The notes below the pieces were generated by a model. The model was not told the origin of the DNA. It saw only the letters and a program-made list of their open reading frames with translations, and did not search any database. Of a DNA stretch of 64,000 bases, positions 1 through 12,800 are shown piece by piece. Every line of letters starts with the position of its first letter. The stretch's first letter is position 1. The position numbers were made by a program, and so were the translations under genes. Source of the DNA: Callaeas wilsoni (taxonomy: Eukaryota; Chordata; Aves; Passeriformes; Callaeidae); assembly GCA_013398955.1 (NCBI GenBank), contig VWPU01018644.1, positions 19,566-83,565 of the forward strand. The letters run 5' to 3'.

Positions 1-1104
1 ACTTTGTTTAAGCCCTTCATGCAGCTTCATTCATAATCATGTGTCCAGTTCTAATCACTTATTATTTTAAAAAAGTTTCAATGGAAGTGGCAAAAAATAT
101 ATAAAAATGGCCTCTATAGAAAACATTAAAAAGACCCTTGTCAGAGAGAAGCCATAAACACTACAGACAGTGGGAAGGTCAATCAGATACTTCCAACTTT
201 TAAAGAAGACACGTCTCTTACTAACTTTCTAAAAAGCAACTGAAAATGTACTTACCCTGGAAAATTGAAAGAAATTTATTTTAAAATCAGACTAATCCTA
301 TGCAGATCACTACCACAACTCAAAAAAAGCAGCTGGATTTATAGAACAAAGGCAGCAGTGGCCTAGTTGAGATTAGAAACAACAAACAAACAAACAAAAC
401 AAAGTTTCAGATATGCAGAGAAGTGCATCATTTAGGACTGGGGGAAAAAACACTTTATGTATTTAATTAAAAATTGGCCAGACAGGATTTCTAGTGCCTA
501 CCTCTAAAGAATCTTACTGCTTCGAGAATGCAAGAGCAGAGTGACAGGTGTCCCCTGGAGTGATGTCTGCTCTTTCTGCCTGTGCTCCTAAACTCAGTAA
601 TTGAGAACTGACATAAAAGTCTTTGACTTTAATGAGGAAGAAAAATAGTGCATATTCTGCTGGACCTTCCTAGAGAATAATATAAATAGTTAAGGTTTTG
701 GGAAAGCTTTTTTCTACTCGATTTTTATTACCTGCTGTTTCCAGAACAATAATAATCATACTGATCCTGCACTGGACAATACTCTGCCCCTAAAAAATGT
801 TCCCTGGCACAGAGCAGTACAAAAGAAGGGCAACTCAGTTCCCTCACAGCCCCATATACTGCATAGGAAAAATGCATGCTTACTAGGATTTTTTTGCAGT
901 CATCATTTTCGAAGATACCAAGAGAATACAGATGTTGATTTATTGACTGTAATAACCTGCAGGATATTTCCTAGCACTATAATTTAACAACCAACTGAAT
1001 TTCCATTTCTAAAAACCTTGAGAACACATTCTCCTTTTCTTACAAAAAATGCAAGTGAAAGTAAAGGGGGAAAATCATATAGGCAATTCCAGAAGAAAAA
1101 AACC
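1..1104. other. Unique AT-rich non-coding DNA
   Basis: No gene, RNA or transposon is recognised here. The only structured element is a short CAAA-type simple repeat at 378-403. Open frames are short and lack any recognisable domain. Confidence 0.6.
378..403. repeat. Short (CAAA)n simple repeat
   Basis: About five imperfect CAAA units form a short A/C microsatellite. It has no coding role and may be length-polymorphic. Confidence 0.7.
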
Positions 1105-1180
1105 CATGTATATATATATGTGTGTATATATATATACACATATATACATATATATATGCACACACACATGTATATATATA
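1105..1180. repeat. TA/TG/CA compound microsatellite
   Basis: Runs of TA alternate with TGTG and CACACA blocks over about 76 bp. Alternating purine-pyrimidine tracts of this sort are prone to slippage and can adopt non-B structure. The reverse-strand open frame crossing it reads as repeated Cys, Ile, Tyr and His because of the repeat, so that frame is an artefact and not a gene. Confidence 0.95.
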
Positions 1181-4100
1181 GGAAAAAATGCTATTAGTTC
1201 CTAGGTGACAGCATTTTTACCTGTTCTGACAGAGTATTTGCAAAATACTTACAGCCAAGAATATGAAAGTTTCAGCTTCTCATCAGTTTGATATCAGGTA
1301 AAAATATTCGAAAAGACATAAAATCATGCTTGAGAAGCAATCTGGTGTTGCAAGCACCAGCTAAATAATGTAGAACAACCTATTAAAGTTCAAAATGCAG
1401 ATGGAAGATTCTGAAATGAGATTAAATTGATTAACATCTCATGCATATTGTGGGAGAATAACCAAAAGGAAAGATAAAACTGCTTGATATTCCTCATGCT
1501 CGCAGATAAGGTGCTCTGAGATTTCAGTGTGAGGTGAGAGCAGAAGATACAATTTTAGCCTTCACAAACAAGTTAAACATCATGAAGTTGGATGCTAGCA
1601 GTTCTCCAGTGCAGCAGCAGGTAAAATACAGGGCAGACTTGTAGGAACTACGTCACCTGAAACAAAAAAAAAGCAGTTGGAAGCATTCCGGAAAAGAGCA
1701 GAGAAATGGTGCCATGGATACCAAGAGGGGTTTATGCAAACAATTAAAATCATTATATATACCTTGATTAAGGGATTACTGAAGCGAGACACAGTGAAAT
1801 GTCAACATATTAAAGCAGAGAGATGTACAGAAATCAAAATTTAATGACATTTTCTTCTTCCAGTGGATTGTCTTAACTCTGAAAGCAGAGTTTTGACATG
1901 TAAAAATCAACAAAAATGCTCACATTCTTTATTAATATACATAAAAATTAATATATGAAATTAATATTAATTTTTTTCTTTGATGAATTATGTACATTCC
2001 CCTTACAGTTATATTTGATCTAGTCATGCAGACCCAGAAAAAGGGGAACTGAAAAACAAGAAGAGTAATTTTCATACAAAGTGAGATGTGCTGTGACAAT
2101 TGCTCTCCAGACCTTAACCTCAATTTGTGACACCACTACCCCCTTACTGAAAACGGAGAGAACAGAGAACAAAGGCAGTGCAATCCTCCATGCTGGTAGG
2201 GATCAAACATCGTGACTGCCCTGACCTGCACGGAGGCTCCGTGCCAGCCTGAGCCTGGAACACTTGCTGGCAGCTTTCCTGGCTCCTGTACCTGCTGGCA
2301 GAGGAGAAATCACCAGTGGAGAGGTCGCTCCCTGTAGCTTTCAGAATACAAATACTGGAAAGCATATATTGAATAATCACCCTTTTCAAATAATTTAGCA
2401 CAATTATGGTGGTGTACTGCACCTCGCAGTATGAGTTGTGTGCTTGGTGGCTACAGGAAAACAACTGGATTCTCTTGGCTCTCCAAAGCGAGCACAAATG
2501 AGACAAATCATAAATCAGGAATTAAATCTCATTTAAAACAGTACAGTACATTAGTGCCTGATTGCTTTCTTAATCACTTTTGTTCTGTACAGAGCATCTT
2601 TCTTAATCATTTTTTTACCCTATACATAACAACCCCCATATAATTATACTGCTTTCACATTATATTCTTTTGGATTAAGGAAGCACCTCCTCTGGCTCTT
2701 AGTGACAGTTTTTCCATTCTGTGAAAGAAATTGGTTACTTTTTCCCAGCAACAGAGCTGACGTCCATTGTGATACCTAAAATATTGCTTGATTAGTTAAA
2801 TGGTGATCATTTTCAGAAATCACTATGTGATAATTATCTACCTATTTTAGCATCATGCTTTTAATGAATTTGTCTCCATATATGAGGTCTAAGAATTCCT
2901 TGTTAGGCTTTAAGCCTGAATCTTAATAAAATAATGGAAACTACAGCAAATTTCTTTGCCTAACACTAAACTCAGATCTGTTTCGCTGTCACTTGCCACC
3001 TCTGAAAATGGCTCCTGATTACAAGTTTCCTTCACCATATTTGAATGCAATTTTTTGACTCTGTAAGTCTCTTAATGCTCACCAAATCTCACCTGTCTGT
3101 GGCTGCATGGTGGGGGTTGATGGTCCTGCCATGGTTGCAAGCGGACATGTGTACATTCTGAAAACAATTAGCAAAGTGTGAATAAAAAGAAATGCCTCTG
3201 GCAGGATCAGCAATGAAATGGATGAATAAATAGGTGTTGTCTAAGCTTCTCCTATCTTTGGAGGTTATTCGTGTTGAAAAATCAGGAATGCTGTAAACTC
3301 TGTATGTAGAGTGTTGGAGATCCTGCTCTCTCTGAGGAGGTTTTATAGACCAAAAAAAAAAAAAAAAGAAAAAAGAAAAAAAAAGAATACATACTTGCAA
3401 AAACTATGCATTTACCATTTACAGGAAAAATTACCAAAATTGAAAGAAGTTTGGAATGGCAGACTGTGAAGCCAAGTTCCCCACGGCTCATAAAAACTCA
3501 ATGCGTTCCATTCTGAAGTACGATGCCTTTGATCTTTCACGTAAATATCACTGAATCAGTATATTCTGTTTCACTCTTTGAGGTTTGACTCCCAGGGATT
3601 TACAACTGGTGATAGTTCATGGCTGAATAGAATTGGTCCAGAGCAAAACAAGCAGAGTAAGTGCCATTTCTTCAAGGGAGCAAATATCTAATCAGCCTTT
3701 AGGGTCCCTCTAAATGGAAATACTTCTTCTTTGATGAGGAGTATTGATATAACAGCAATGGCTGTTTTAATTAATTAGTGGGTCATTAATCTGCTGATCT
3801 CTAGAGGTTATGAAAATCTTAGCATTCAAAGAACTGAGAAGTTATTTCAACAAACTTTAAATGCTGAGCTAATCTATTCAATGATGAGTTGAAACTCAAT
3901 ATGAGAAGAGACAGAGCTGTAATAGGAGCTATTTGTTCCAACATCTGTGTTGCTATTCCAAGACTTCATAGTAAACAAATAAGCACAGTAAAATGTCTTC
4001 ATGTCTAAGCAATTATTTCAGCTTTTTTTTTTTCTGAGCTAAGCACTAAGTGCATCTGGCTGAGTCTGACAAACTAATCTTCAATTATAAAAATTCATTC

Positions 4101-4639
4101 ATGAAACAAAATATTTTAATTAATTGCAAAATAAATGTAGAGAATATCAGCAAAACTCAAAGTGCCGGGACTTCCTTTGGGTTTAAGTTCTTAAAGAAAT
4201 AAAATGACTGATTTTTTTTTTCTTCTTATCCATAAGTTTATCCTTAAATACCTCTTCAATATTTTCCATGCACAGAATTTAAGATGCCACGTATAACACA
4301 TATTTTTAAATTAACATGAGTAGGAATTTCAGGTTTATTATTCCCCCATGTGGAACATCCTACGAGATATTCTGCTTCTTCTCTCAGGAAATCCTTACAT
4401 TTTGCTCATTTTTTTCATGTTTTAACAATTTTTTTTCTCACTGGCCTGGAAGACAGCAATTTTGATATCCTCTGGGCAAAGCAGTGTTGCATATAATAGA
4501 CTCTCATGCTTCATCTTAGCCCATTAGCTGCTCTGTCCCACTCTTAACCAGAAATAATATTCACAGTTGTTGTCCTGCACCTGAAAACATTCCTGGGCAA
4601 AAGCTCACCTTTTCCAAAGCTAAGTATGGACAGTAACTG
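1181..4639. other. Unique non-coding DNA
   Basis: Both strands hold only short open frames (longest 120 codons at 2144-2506, reverse), none with a recognisable domain. An A-rich tract occurs at 3352-3387. No transposon is identified. Confidence 0.55.
3352..3387. repeat. Poly-A tract with G interruptions
   Basis: About 36 bp are almost entirely A, with three isolated G residues before the run ends. It could be the tail of an old retroposed sequence on the plus strand, but no recognisable element precedes it and I see no flanking duplication. It is treated as simple low-complexity sequence. Confidence 0.85.
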
Positions 4640-4691
4640 CAACAATCACAATGCAATGTTTGTTCCAACAATCACAGTGCAATGTTTGTTC
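4640..4691. repeat. 26-bp tandem duplication, two copies
   Basis: Two adjacent 26-bp units (4640-4665 and 4666-4691) are identical except for one A/G difference at 4651 versus 4677. This is a local, fairly young duplication. It lies inside a reverse open frame whose repeated residues come from the duplication and do not indicate coding function. Confidence 0.95.
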
Positions 4692-7600
4692 CTGACCTGA
4701 AGCTGGTTTCTTCTCCCTGAGCCAGCTGACTCCCGAGCTCCTCTGCCCCCAGCCTGCTGCAGTATTTCGGTCCCGCTGCCACCGCTTCTGGTTATGCACT
4801 TCTAACCCATGCCCTGGCCTGGAGCAGCAAAGCATCCACAGCTTTAACCTGAAGGAGGTGTCTGGACCCCAGGAACACCATTTGGTTGTGGTTTATGGGG
4901 TACTAAACCACACAGCCATTTCTAGAACAGGCCATAGAGCTGAGATCAGAGGGGGCAACTGGCCTCGTCTCATGCTGAGTCTCCTTCCCAATGAAACTGG
5001 GGTCCCTGAGCCAGCAGGCAACAATGGCAAGGACTGCCTCTAGGTTCCTAGGTGAGCAGGAAGCCAAATCACCCAAAAATGTCAATTGAAACTGTCTCAT
5101 GGTTTTCTTTCAGCTCTTTCAAAATCACAGGATGAGCAGAACAAATTTCTTGCCCAGTTACAGGTTTCTGACAGGAACCAACAACAGAGGCTTAGAGAAA
5201 AGAAGAAATGAACAGGGAATAGCACTGTGAAGTTTTCCCCACTGCATGCTCCCACCTTCTGGCAAAACACAATTCAGAGACTTTCTAAACCAAACTTTGT
5301 ATCTGCATCCTTATTTCTAATGATTCCTTCTTTTTTCATTAATATATCTTTGTGCCTTTTTCAGCTTTCAAGGTCCACACCATGCAGTAGCAATGCGGTG
5401 CTTCTGCTGGGTAACAATTTTCTTTCTTGAATCTTCTGTAAACCAAGCGTGATCATTTCAATTGCTGCCCTACAGGTCTCATCCTGTGAGAAATAACAAA
5501 CAGTTGTTCCTTACTCACATTCTGTATGGTGTCTATGGTTTTATACATTTCTTTCTGTTCAGCCTCCCTTTAGCAACTGTTTGGTGTTCTTTTATCATTT
5601 TCAACCTTCTTTAGATAAAACCAAAGATACACAAAACATGAATACACAGTGAATTTAGAGTTACATGGTGATATTTTCTGATTTTTCCACTCAAGTCCTC
5701 CCACTAATTGTTTAATATACCATCTGCCTTTTTGACCACTGCTGAACATTGAGTTGACATTTTTTTGAACTATCCACAAAAATGCCAAGATATATTTCCT
5801 GAATGGTAATAGCTAATTTACAGACTAATTTTCTTCTGTTTAGTTAAGGTTGATTCCCTCTCTTCTCCCCCTTTCTCCCATGACTCTGCACAAATCAACA
5901 GTGAATTTCATCTGCAAGCGTATTACAAATCTTTCAGCCTCATCAGATTCTCTTCCAACTCCTCTCAGCCAATTTTTGTGTTTAAAATCTAAAATAATTT
6001 CATACTGCCTAGAGACACTTCCTTTACTCTCACTGCTTTGCCAGATTCTTTGTGAATTTTTATCCTAGCCTAAAAGTTCTAGATAAGCTTTAGAGTGATA
6101 TCCTTGTAATTCTGAGCTTTCCTCCACCTATATCAGCATGAGGGATATCAGAAATATAATAAATAAAGGAAGATTTGGAAGGAAAAGGAGTGAACAGAGT
6201 TGTGTCTGAGACAGCTTTTGTATGAGATTATATTAAGACTATTTTCAAATCAAATGTACCTGGTTTCTCTTCCCTCTTTGCAACTGGTGATCCCAAGAAT
6301 ATCTAGCTAAACTGTTGATAAAGGTGGGAATTGAGAGGAAAAAAAGTGTATGTAATTATAGAAAACTCACTGGCACCACAGTGCCAGCTCCATCCCAACT
6401 AAAACCTGAGATCAGAGAAAGGAGAGAGAATCAGTGGAATTTCTGCAGACAAGAGTTTAGTCACCCAAGGCATTGCTGGCCCAATGAATCCTTTTGTTAT
6501 CTAATAAAAATGGGTTTTTACTAGATGTAAAAGTAAGTTATTAATTAAGGTTAGAAAACGATTTCACTCTTTTCTTTATAGCTCCAGATATATTGTTCAG
6601 CACGCTAAAACATTCCTGTGAAAGCAAAGAATCTTTTCCTTGTTTTCTCTGGCACCTTACTTATCCTGCTGCCTGAACTTCATTCTGTCTGTGCATCCAT
6701 TCTATAAAGCACATCTTATTTAAATGGTGATAGTTTCCCTTCCTCCTTTGGATACCCACTTCGTTTAATACAGAATATACAAATGCTTCAACAAAAGAAA
6801 CAATGATCACTGGGAAGTCTCATTTTTTTCTTATCCCTTCAAGCAATATTCCTTTTTTGTGTTTTCCCCTTGCAGTTACTTCTGTAGCACAGAAAACCAT
6901 AATCTGCGAGCATTTCATGAGCCATAATAAATTCCCATAGTATCATCCTGGGAGATGCTGTAGATTTCAGACTGCCTCACCAAAAAATCCCTTTCAAGCT
7001 TCTTCCAAAATGAACAAGATGGTGAAAAATAAGGTAATTAGATAACAGTGGTTCAGTATTATGTTGCATGTTGCAAAAAAATAGGAGGGAGAACCTACAA
7101 CATTCAGCTCTCTGGTGTTCTGTAGTTAAGTGCATAATATTTGCAGTGCATAAGGCTGGTACTGTTATATCTCAATACACACCTCTGTAAAGTCTTCAGT
7201 TTTCACAAGTCAGAGCAGATATTCACATTAAAATACATTCATTTAATCCACTAAAGGACATAAAAATTCAGAGGATGCTGGACCATTCCTAACTTAAGCA
7301 TTTACAGAAACCCTGTAATTGAGAAATACTTACATTTCACTGAGAGGCTCAATCATGCCAGAGAAGCTCTCAACTGCTGACACACCAGAGTTACTTGGAA
7401 TATTCATTTTATGGTTAAAAATGAATTTGACTTAAGGTAAGGGAAAAATACTTGCCTCTAGCTTGAGTTTACAGGTGATCTGTATAAACCTGAGAGCAAG
7501 TCACTACAAATAACATCTTACTCACATGGCCCATTTCTGATTAACTCTTTCCTTGACCTTTTTGGATACATTTGTCAGTAAAGATACCAGTTGTTAGTGT

Positions 7601-8760
7601 CTCTATTTATGAATGCAAGTCTAACAGTATAGATCATACAGGTTTCCCAGTGTTTCAGTGCCTAGTCCCTGCTTAAAAATGAACAAGAAAACACAGCATC
7701 TTATTTTCTCTTATTCTCTGCCTTTTAAATCTTATTCCCTGCCTACTTCTTCTGGCACTTCCTCCCCTCCTACAAAAGGCTCAAATCATAGAGTTACAGA
7801 CTGTAGGTCTCACTCAGTGCTCAGGCAAATATTTGTGTATATAAGACATGCATGAGCAGCTCATCCAAAACAAAACTTCTCTTTGTGTTACCTGTGAAGG
7901 CCCTAGTTTTGTTAATGCAAATAGTAGTGCAGTGTCGATGCAGGTAACATGGTAAAAACAACCATAAAAGACGCAGAAAAGGCCTGCTCCAGACCTTGAG
8001 CCCACCTGAGCAGAAGTCTGGGTCAGATGCATTAACACAATCAGGGCTGTGCTCCTTTTCCTTGGTTACTCTTTCCCTGTGTTAGCTGTTTCCAACCCCT
8101 TAACTCTCCCACTCATCGCTGCTCACAGGAGGGTTTGCAGCTTCTCTGAGCACTTTCCAACTGAGAGTATTTCTCAGGTAAGAGATCTCGCCTGCTTCAA
8201 TCACCTGGGAACCTTCTGGCTGAGAGTGGGAAGTGAAAGCCCTGCTGCTCACAGATGGCAGGAGGGAAAGGAGACACATCCCCTGCTGCCCTGCCTCTGC
8301 AGCGGCTCTGGGAGTCCCAGGAACTCTTGGCTAGAGACTGCCTTAGCAACCACACGTTAGTGGAGACAGCCTCCATCTGCCTAAGCCTTCCTGTAAATGT
8401 AACTCAGGTCTTGTGAAGTCTATCAGTTGAAGCAAAATGGGAATTCTTTCCCTGCACTTATTTTCTAAGTATTTTCCCTTTGCCTAACAGCACAGGACTC
8501 CCGAGAGAGACGGGACATTAATTTGTTATCAGCCCATGAAAGATAGGCTAGAAAGGTGTCACTTTGTAGGTGTCACCCAAAAAGAGACTCCTGCCAAAGC
8601 AGAGCAGGCTATTTCCCTACTGAACAAGCTACAGGAAAGGATTGCCTTTGCTATGAGCAAGGAAAGAGACAGGTCAGCCATCCAGGTGTGTGTCTGCATA
8701 CACATGTACAATTTCACAGCAAACAAAAGGGCTGGATCTTGGTAACACCTGTAGAAGGGT
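4692..8760. other. Unique non-coding DNA
   Basis: The interval contains a GC-richer patch near 4700-5050, a pyrimidine-rich stretch near 5850-5885 and otherwise unremarkable AT-rich sequence. No gene is recognised. Open frames up to about 120 codons on both strands lack family resemblance. The only splice-like arrangement worth noting is at 8129-8177, listed separately. Confidence 0.5.
8129..8177 (+). other. Possible small non-coding exon (splice-site pair)
   Basis: A pyrimidine-rich tract ending in CTCACAG precedes 8129, and CAG followed by GTAAGA lies at 8175-8183, so a 49-bp segment is bounded by good acceptor and donor consensus sequences on the plus strand. The length is not a multiple of three and the translation is not recognisable, so if real it would more likely belong to a long non-coding RNA or a UTR. 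Such pairs also arise by chance in 64 kb. Confidence 0.15.
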
Positions 8761-8802
8761 CAATTCCTTTTCTCCAGTTCCTTTCCTCCAATTCCTTTCC
8801 TT
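8761..8802. repeat. 14-bp x3 pyrimidine-rich tandem repeat
   Basis: Three consecutive 14-bp units (8761-8774, 8775-8788, 8789-8802) share the pattern CA(A/G)TTCCTTT(T/C)CT(C/T). Divergence is low, consistent with recent slippage or unequal exchange. The frame crossing it repeats Pro, Phe, Leu, Gln and Ser because of the repeat. Confidence 0.9.
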
Positions 8803-9405
8803 CACAAAGTCAAAGATGTCTGTCTTGTGAGGACTGCTTATCTTTGCTACTGAAGCACACTGTGAGTATGCTCACCAGGATTTCTGCTGTGGTTTCTGTC
8901 CAAACCAGCACATTTTAAAAGCATGATACTACATTTTTTGAACATTTAGAGGAAGTCAAAAGATAAAGATGAATTCAGAAAGGAAGCAGCTGATGGCTTA
9001 CTGGCTGCTCAGCATCTGCTTTCATCAACTCAAAAATATCCTCATTTGATATGTGTGCAGGGACGTTCTACCAACGTTCATATGAATTCAAGACTCTTAC
9101 CTCACTTTTCCTTTCCTTTACCACCTCAATTTTGCTCCACATTAAAACATATTAAGCACTTTTATCTAATTATTTGACTCGCTATAAACATTGTCCTAAC
9201 TAGCATTTTCAAAAATGAAGAGCTCACAGAATACCTTTGACATTAAACCTTTATGCATTTGAAAGGATATCTCTAGGTTTAGGAGTGGGGGGATGGGGAA
9301 TCTGTTCTTTTGTTTGCAAATTGCTCAGATAATGACATAAAAATCTAAAGGATACTATTCATACACACTAACAAATTGCATTTTTCCTATCTCTGTAAAG
9401 ACAAG
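8803..9405. other. Unique non-coding DNA
   Basis: Nothing recognisable: no repeat, RNA gene or credible open frame. Confidence 0.5.
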
Positions 9406-9840
9406 TGTAGGCTTCCAAGCAGGGGTTCAGAGATGCAGCGAGGCAGGAGTCAGAGCAAGGAATGAATTATTTATTAAATTTACAATACCATTTATATATT
9501 CTAGTTCCATAAAGCAATTGAACAGTGCTTACATTTCTCCTAAGGTGATTGGTCAAAATCTCAGACACCCACTTAGAAATATTTTTTCCTAATATAATGT
9601 ACACAAGGTCAGAAGATACCAGATATGAATGCTATTTACAAAAACCCTATCTATTGTTTACATAGCTTACACAGCAAAGGAAAAGTTCTCACAGAATGAA
9701 TGCAAGAAGAGAAAATTTCCCTGCTAACAGCATTTCAGCATCCACAGACAAGAGTGTAAAATCCTGAAACTGCTCTAAAGTTCAGAAAACAGAGGGGTGC
9801 TGACCCTTGCAATCATTATCATACACAGTAATAACACTCT
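9406..9840 (-). mobile_element. Solo retroviral LTR (endogenous retrovirus), reverse strand
   Basis: Read on the reverse strand, this stretch has the order of LTR landmarks: a CCAAT box (plus-strand ATTGG at 9548-9552), a TATA-like AT-rich box (9491-9500), a polyadenylation signal AATAAA (plus-strand TTTATT at 9470-9475), then a U5-like segment ending in CCTACA at 9406. The short TATA-to-polyA distance fits a short R region. The U5 text resembles a bird LTR family that I recall but cannot name securely. The left edge is placed at TG 9406. The right edge is uncertain (between about 9820 and 9890), and I found no matching flanking duplication. No retroviral internal region adjoins it. Confidence 0.62.
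9470..9475 (-). promoter_or_regulatory. LTR polyadenylation signal (AATAAA, reverse)
   Basis: This hexamer lies about 20 bp downstream of the reverse-strand TATA-like box and upstream of the U5-like tail, which is the normal LTR arrangement. Confidence 0.5.
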
Positions 9841-12800
9841 TTAACACACTATTATAATTTTTGTTTTAAAAATTGATCCCTGTCTAGACATGTACTAAAT
9901 CTCTGAAGCAGTAGTTTGTAATGCCTGAAGGGTAGGTTGTATAGCTCAGCTTTAAGACTGGCCATTTTCCTGCTTTACTGAAATACTATGAAGTAGAGAT
10001 ATACACAGAGCAAACATGAAACACTGTAGTAGCAGGAAAGAGCTCTCAATGCCTTGTCGAATCCCTGATTTTTCTGATCCTTTTATTATCCAGTGTTGAG
10101 CAGTCTAGGCAAAAGTGCTTATAATTGTGGCAGCTCCATAATACTATAGATTTCTAAAGCTTACACCGTAACCAATCTCTCCCTCTGCCATCTGCTTTTC
10201 CCCCTCTTTCTTCCTTAGAGCACAGCTGCCAGCGTGGTGGCTTCAATATTCTGCACAGAAATGATTCCATCTGGGATATTTGGGGATATAAACAAACAAT
10301 ACAGTAGTTCCCTCTCGTGGGTTCAGCTCAGGTCCTTTGAGTCCAGCGAACAGACTCTAGTGACTCCCATAAACACTGCATCCAGTTTGGGGTGCCTGAA
10401 GAAGGAGCAGAGGTAGGGAAGAAGCTGACAGCAGCAGCAGGGACAAGCAGGCCGTGCTGTTAGAGCAAGTCCAGTAATCCCGGGAACTGCATCTTGTCAG
10501 AATTGCCAATCTGGGTAGGACACAAAATGAATCAAAACTGGCTTCTCACAAATTTTGCCTTCTGAGGGTCAAATTAATTTACCTGCCCTTCAGCACAGTC
10601 CTTGCCCTCATAACCCTGTAATACATTTGTAAAAAAGTATCACTTTTTTACATGGTCTCTGGGAATTAATTTACTATGTAAGAGTAAATTCTATCTCTGT
10701 CAGACTTAATGTAATATTTAGAGATCTCTTAAAGCCTTTCCACACTTGGGCACAGGCAATCTGCAAGGCTGAGTTTTCTCAGACCTGGACTATAGATTAA
10801 AAATGATGGCAAATTTTCCTACATGTTTTAATTTGTCAGGAAACCTGAGAGAAAAAAAAAACATTTCAGAGAAAATCTGAATTTTTCTCTTGTACCTCTT
10901 TAATAGCATTGCCTTTTAAGTCCAAGGCAGTTAAACCAAATAAACCCACTGAAGTAACTGAGATGATGCTGAGGGTCAAAAGTGGCATGTGAAACCTTTG
11001 CCCATGACACTGGTGCCTATATTGTAAATAACTGACCTTGTGGAAGGCAACATGATGGAGAGAAGGTGATTTTTTAGTGAAAACATAATTGAACTCAATA
11101 TTTCTGTGAAAGCAAATAACTTGGTGAGGGAACCACAAAGATTTCATGAGTTTAGGCCTATGATAACGTTTCTGTACAGTATATTTGTTCAAACTAGAAA
11201 TCTCTTAGACCTCAGTTTGAGTTGATGGAGGCATTTTCTACTTACAGAAAACATGCTTAATGCAATAGGTATGTATCCTGATGATATTTTAGGGATCTCA
11301 CTATTTATGCACTTTTTGTGTAAAATTCAAACATTCTTGTGTGTACAAAAACTTATTACAAAGACTGCATATCCTTGAGCAGCCTGTGTGTGTATAAGCT
11401 CTAACTAGACATATTGAACAACACACTCCCAACCAGCTGTCAAATTCTCTCAGCTACTTATGCCATTATTAATCTACTGGTTACCACCACAAAAGGCAAT
11501 TTTTCCAGGAAAACACGGATCACTTTCACCCACCTCAGAAAAAAATTGTAAAATTACTGAATAAGTCGAGGCGATTCAAGCTAATGCTATTAGAAGGGCT
11601 GAGGAGGCAATTAAAAAATTTAGTATACCAGGAAGAAGTGATAGAAGAGTGGGCCAGTCTGAGAACTTCCACCACTTTGACCATCACTTATGTGGGGCTG
11701 ATGCAATTAACAGTCAAGAAGCTCATGCAGCCAGCTGGGCACTAAAGCAGGTTTTGAGGGAAGCACTGTCCTTCACTGAACTGCAGAGCAGCAACCACCT
11801 GCTCAGGGGCAGCCGTAAAGACAGAGGGAGCACTTTTATCTCAGGCCATTACAGCTATTTCTCTGCAGTCACTGTGCATTTTAATGATTGTTCTTTGACA
11901 AACAGCAACTAGTATGCTGAAGAGCTTGACAGACACCTAAAGAACGAGTATATTTCTTATCTGTCGGAAGGAAAGGATGGAGTTATGAGTGAGTTGAAAT
12001 CTCCCAGAGAAGAGGGAGAGGTACAGGTGAAAAAGAGAGAATTTTAAAAGGCATCAAGGAATATGAAAGGTATCATAGCAATGAACCTCTGAAAGGCAGG
12101 AAGTAAACTTTGTACAAGAGAAAAGAAATCTTAGATGGGCTTTACCAAGGAAACAAAAAGGCAAGCAGAGGTCAGGAAAGATAGGTGTGCACATGATCCA
12201 GGAGCAGCCTCCAACAGGTTCATAAACTCTACCCAAAGGATGCTTTTATCAGTATGACAGCCGTGAAAGGAAAATAAATGTGTGCAGGCTTTTCTTTGTG
12301 CAGACAGAGCAAGAGGCAGTGGTGCTTTCCAAACTGCCTGTTCCTCTATTGGAAACTCTGTGTCTGTCACGTTGGCTTTCCAACCTGCCCGGAACTGTGG
12401 ATGAAAGGAGCTCAGATTAAAGAGGTCCAGGAGTGCTCTTTTAACAGTGACATGGTATTTGCACAGGGGCTCCACTCTGACTCTTTCCTGGCCCTTACTT
12501 TCTCTGTGATTTTTTTGTACTTTCCCAATAGTCTGATGTGCACATGGTTAGTGCTGGCTTAGTGCTTTCAGCTGTATTTCAGCAAAGTACAGAAATACTT
12601 TCCAAATCCCAGGAAACCCAGAAGACACCACGTAAGAGCCTACATATGATGATTTTCTATCAATTCAGAGAGTCACTTGGTCCTTAAAAGCCTTCTTGAA
12701 AAATTTCTTTCCTGTGAATTTTTTTTAAGCTTTTTCTCTCTAAAGATTTTTCTGCTGTTCCTGGAGAGCTCTATTTTCTCCAGACTATCCAGCACAAAGA

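Noticed and set aside
984..1169. Reverse frame rich in Cys, Ile, Tyr and His
   Set aside because: It is the translation of a TA/TG microsatellite.
3282..3491. Reverse frame with a run of Phe and Leu
   Set aside because: Produced by the poly-A tract at 3352-3387.
11568..11912. Plus-strand frame open for 115 codons, starting with an Ala/Glu/Arg/Lys-rich helical-looking segment
   Set aside because: Considered as a retroviral gag or LINE remnant, but no motif, flanking LTR or homology could be recognised; kept only as unexplained.
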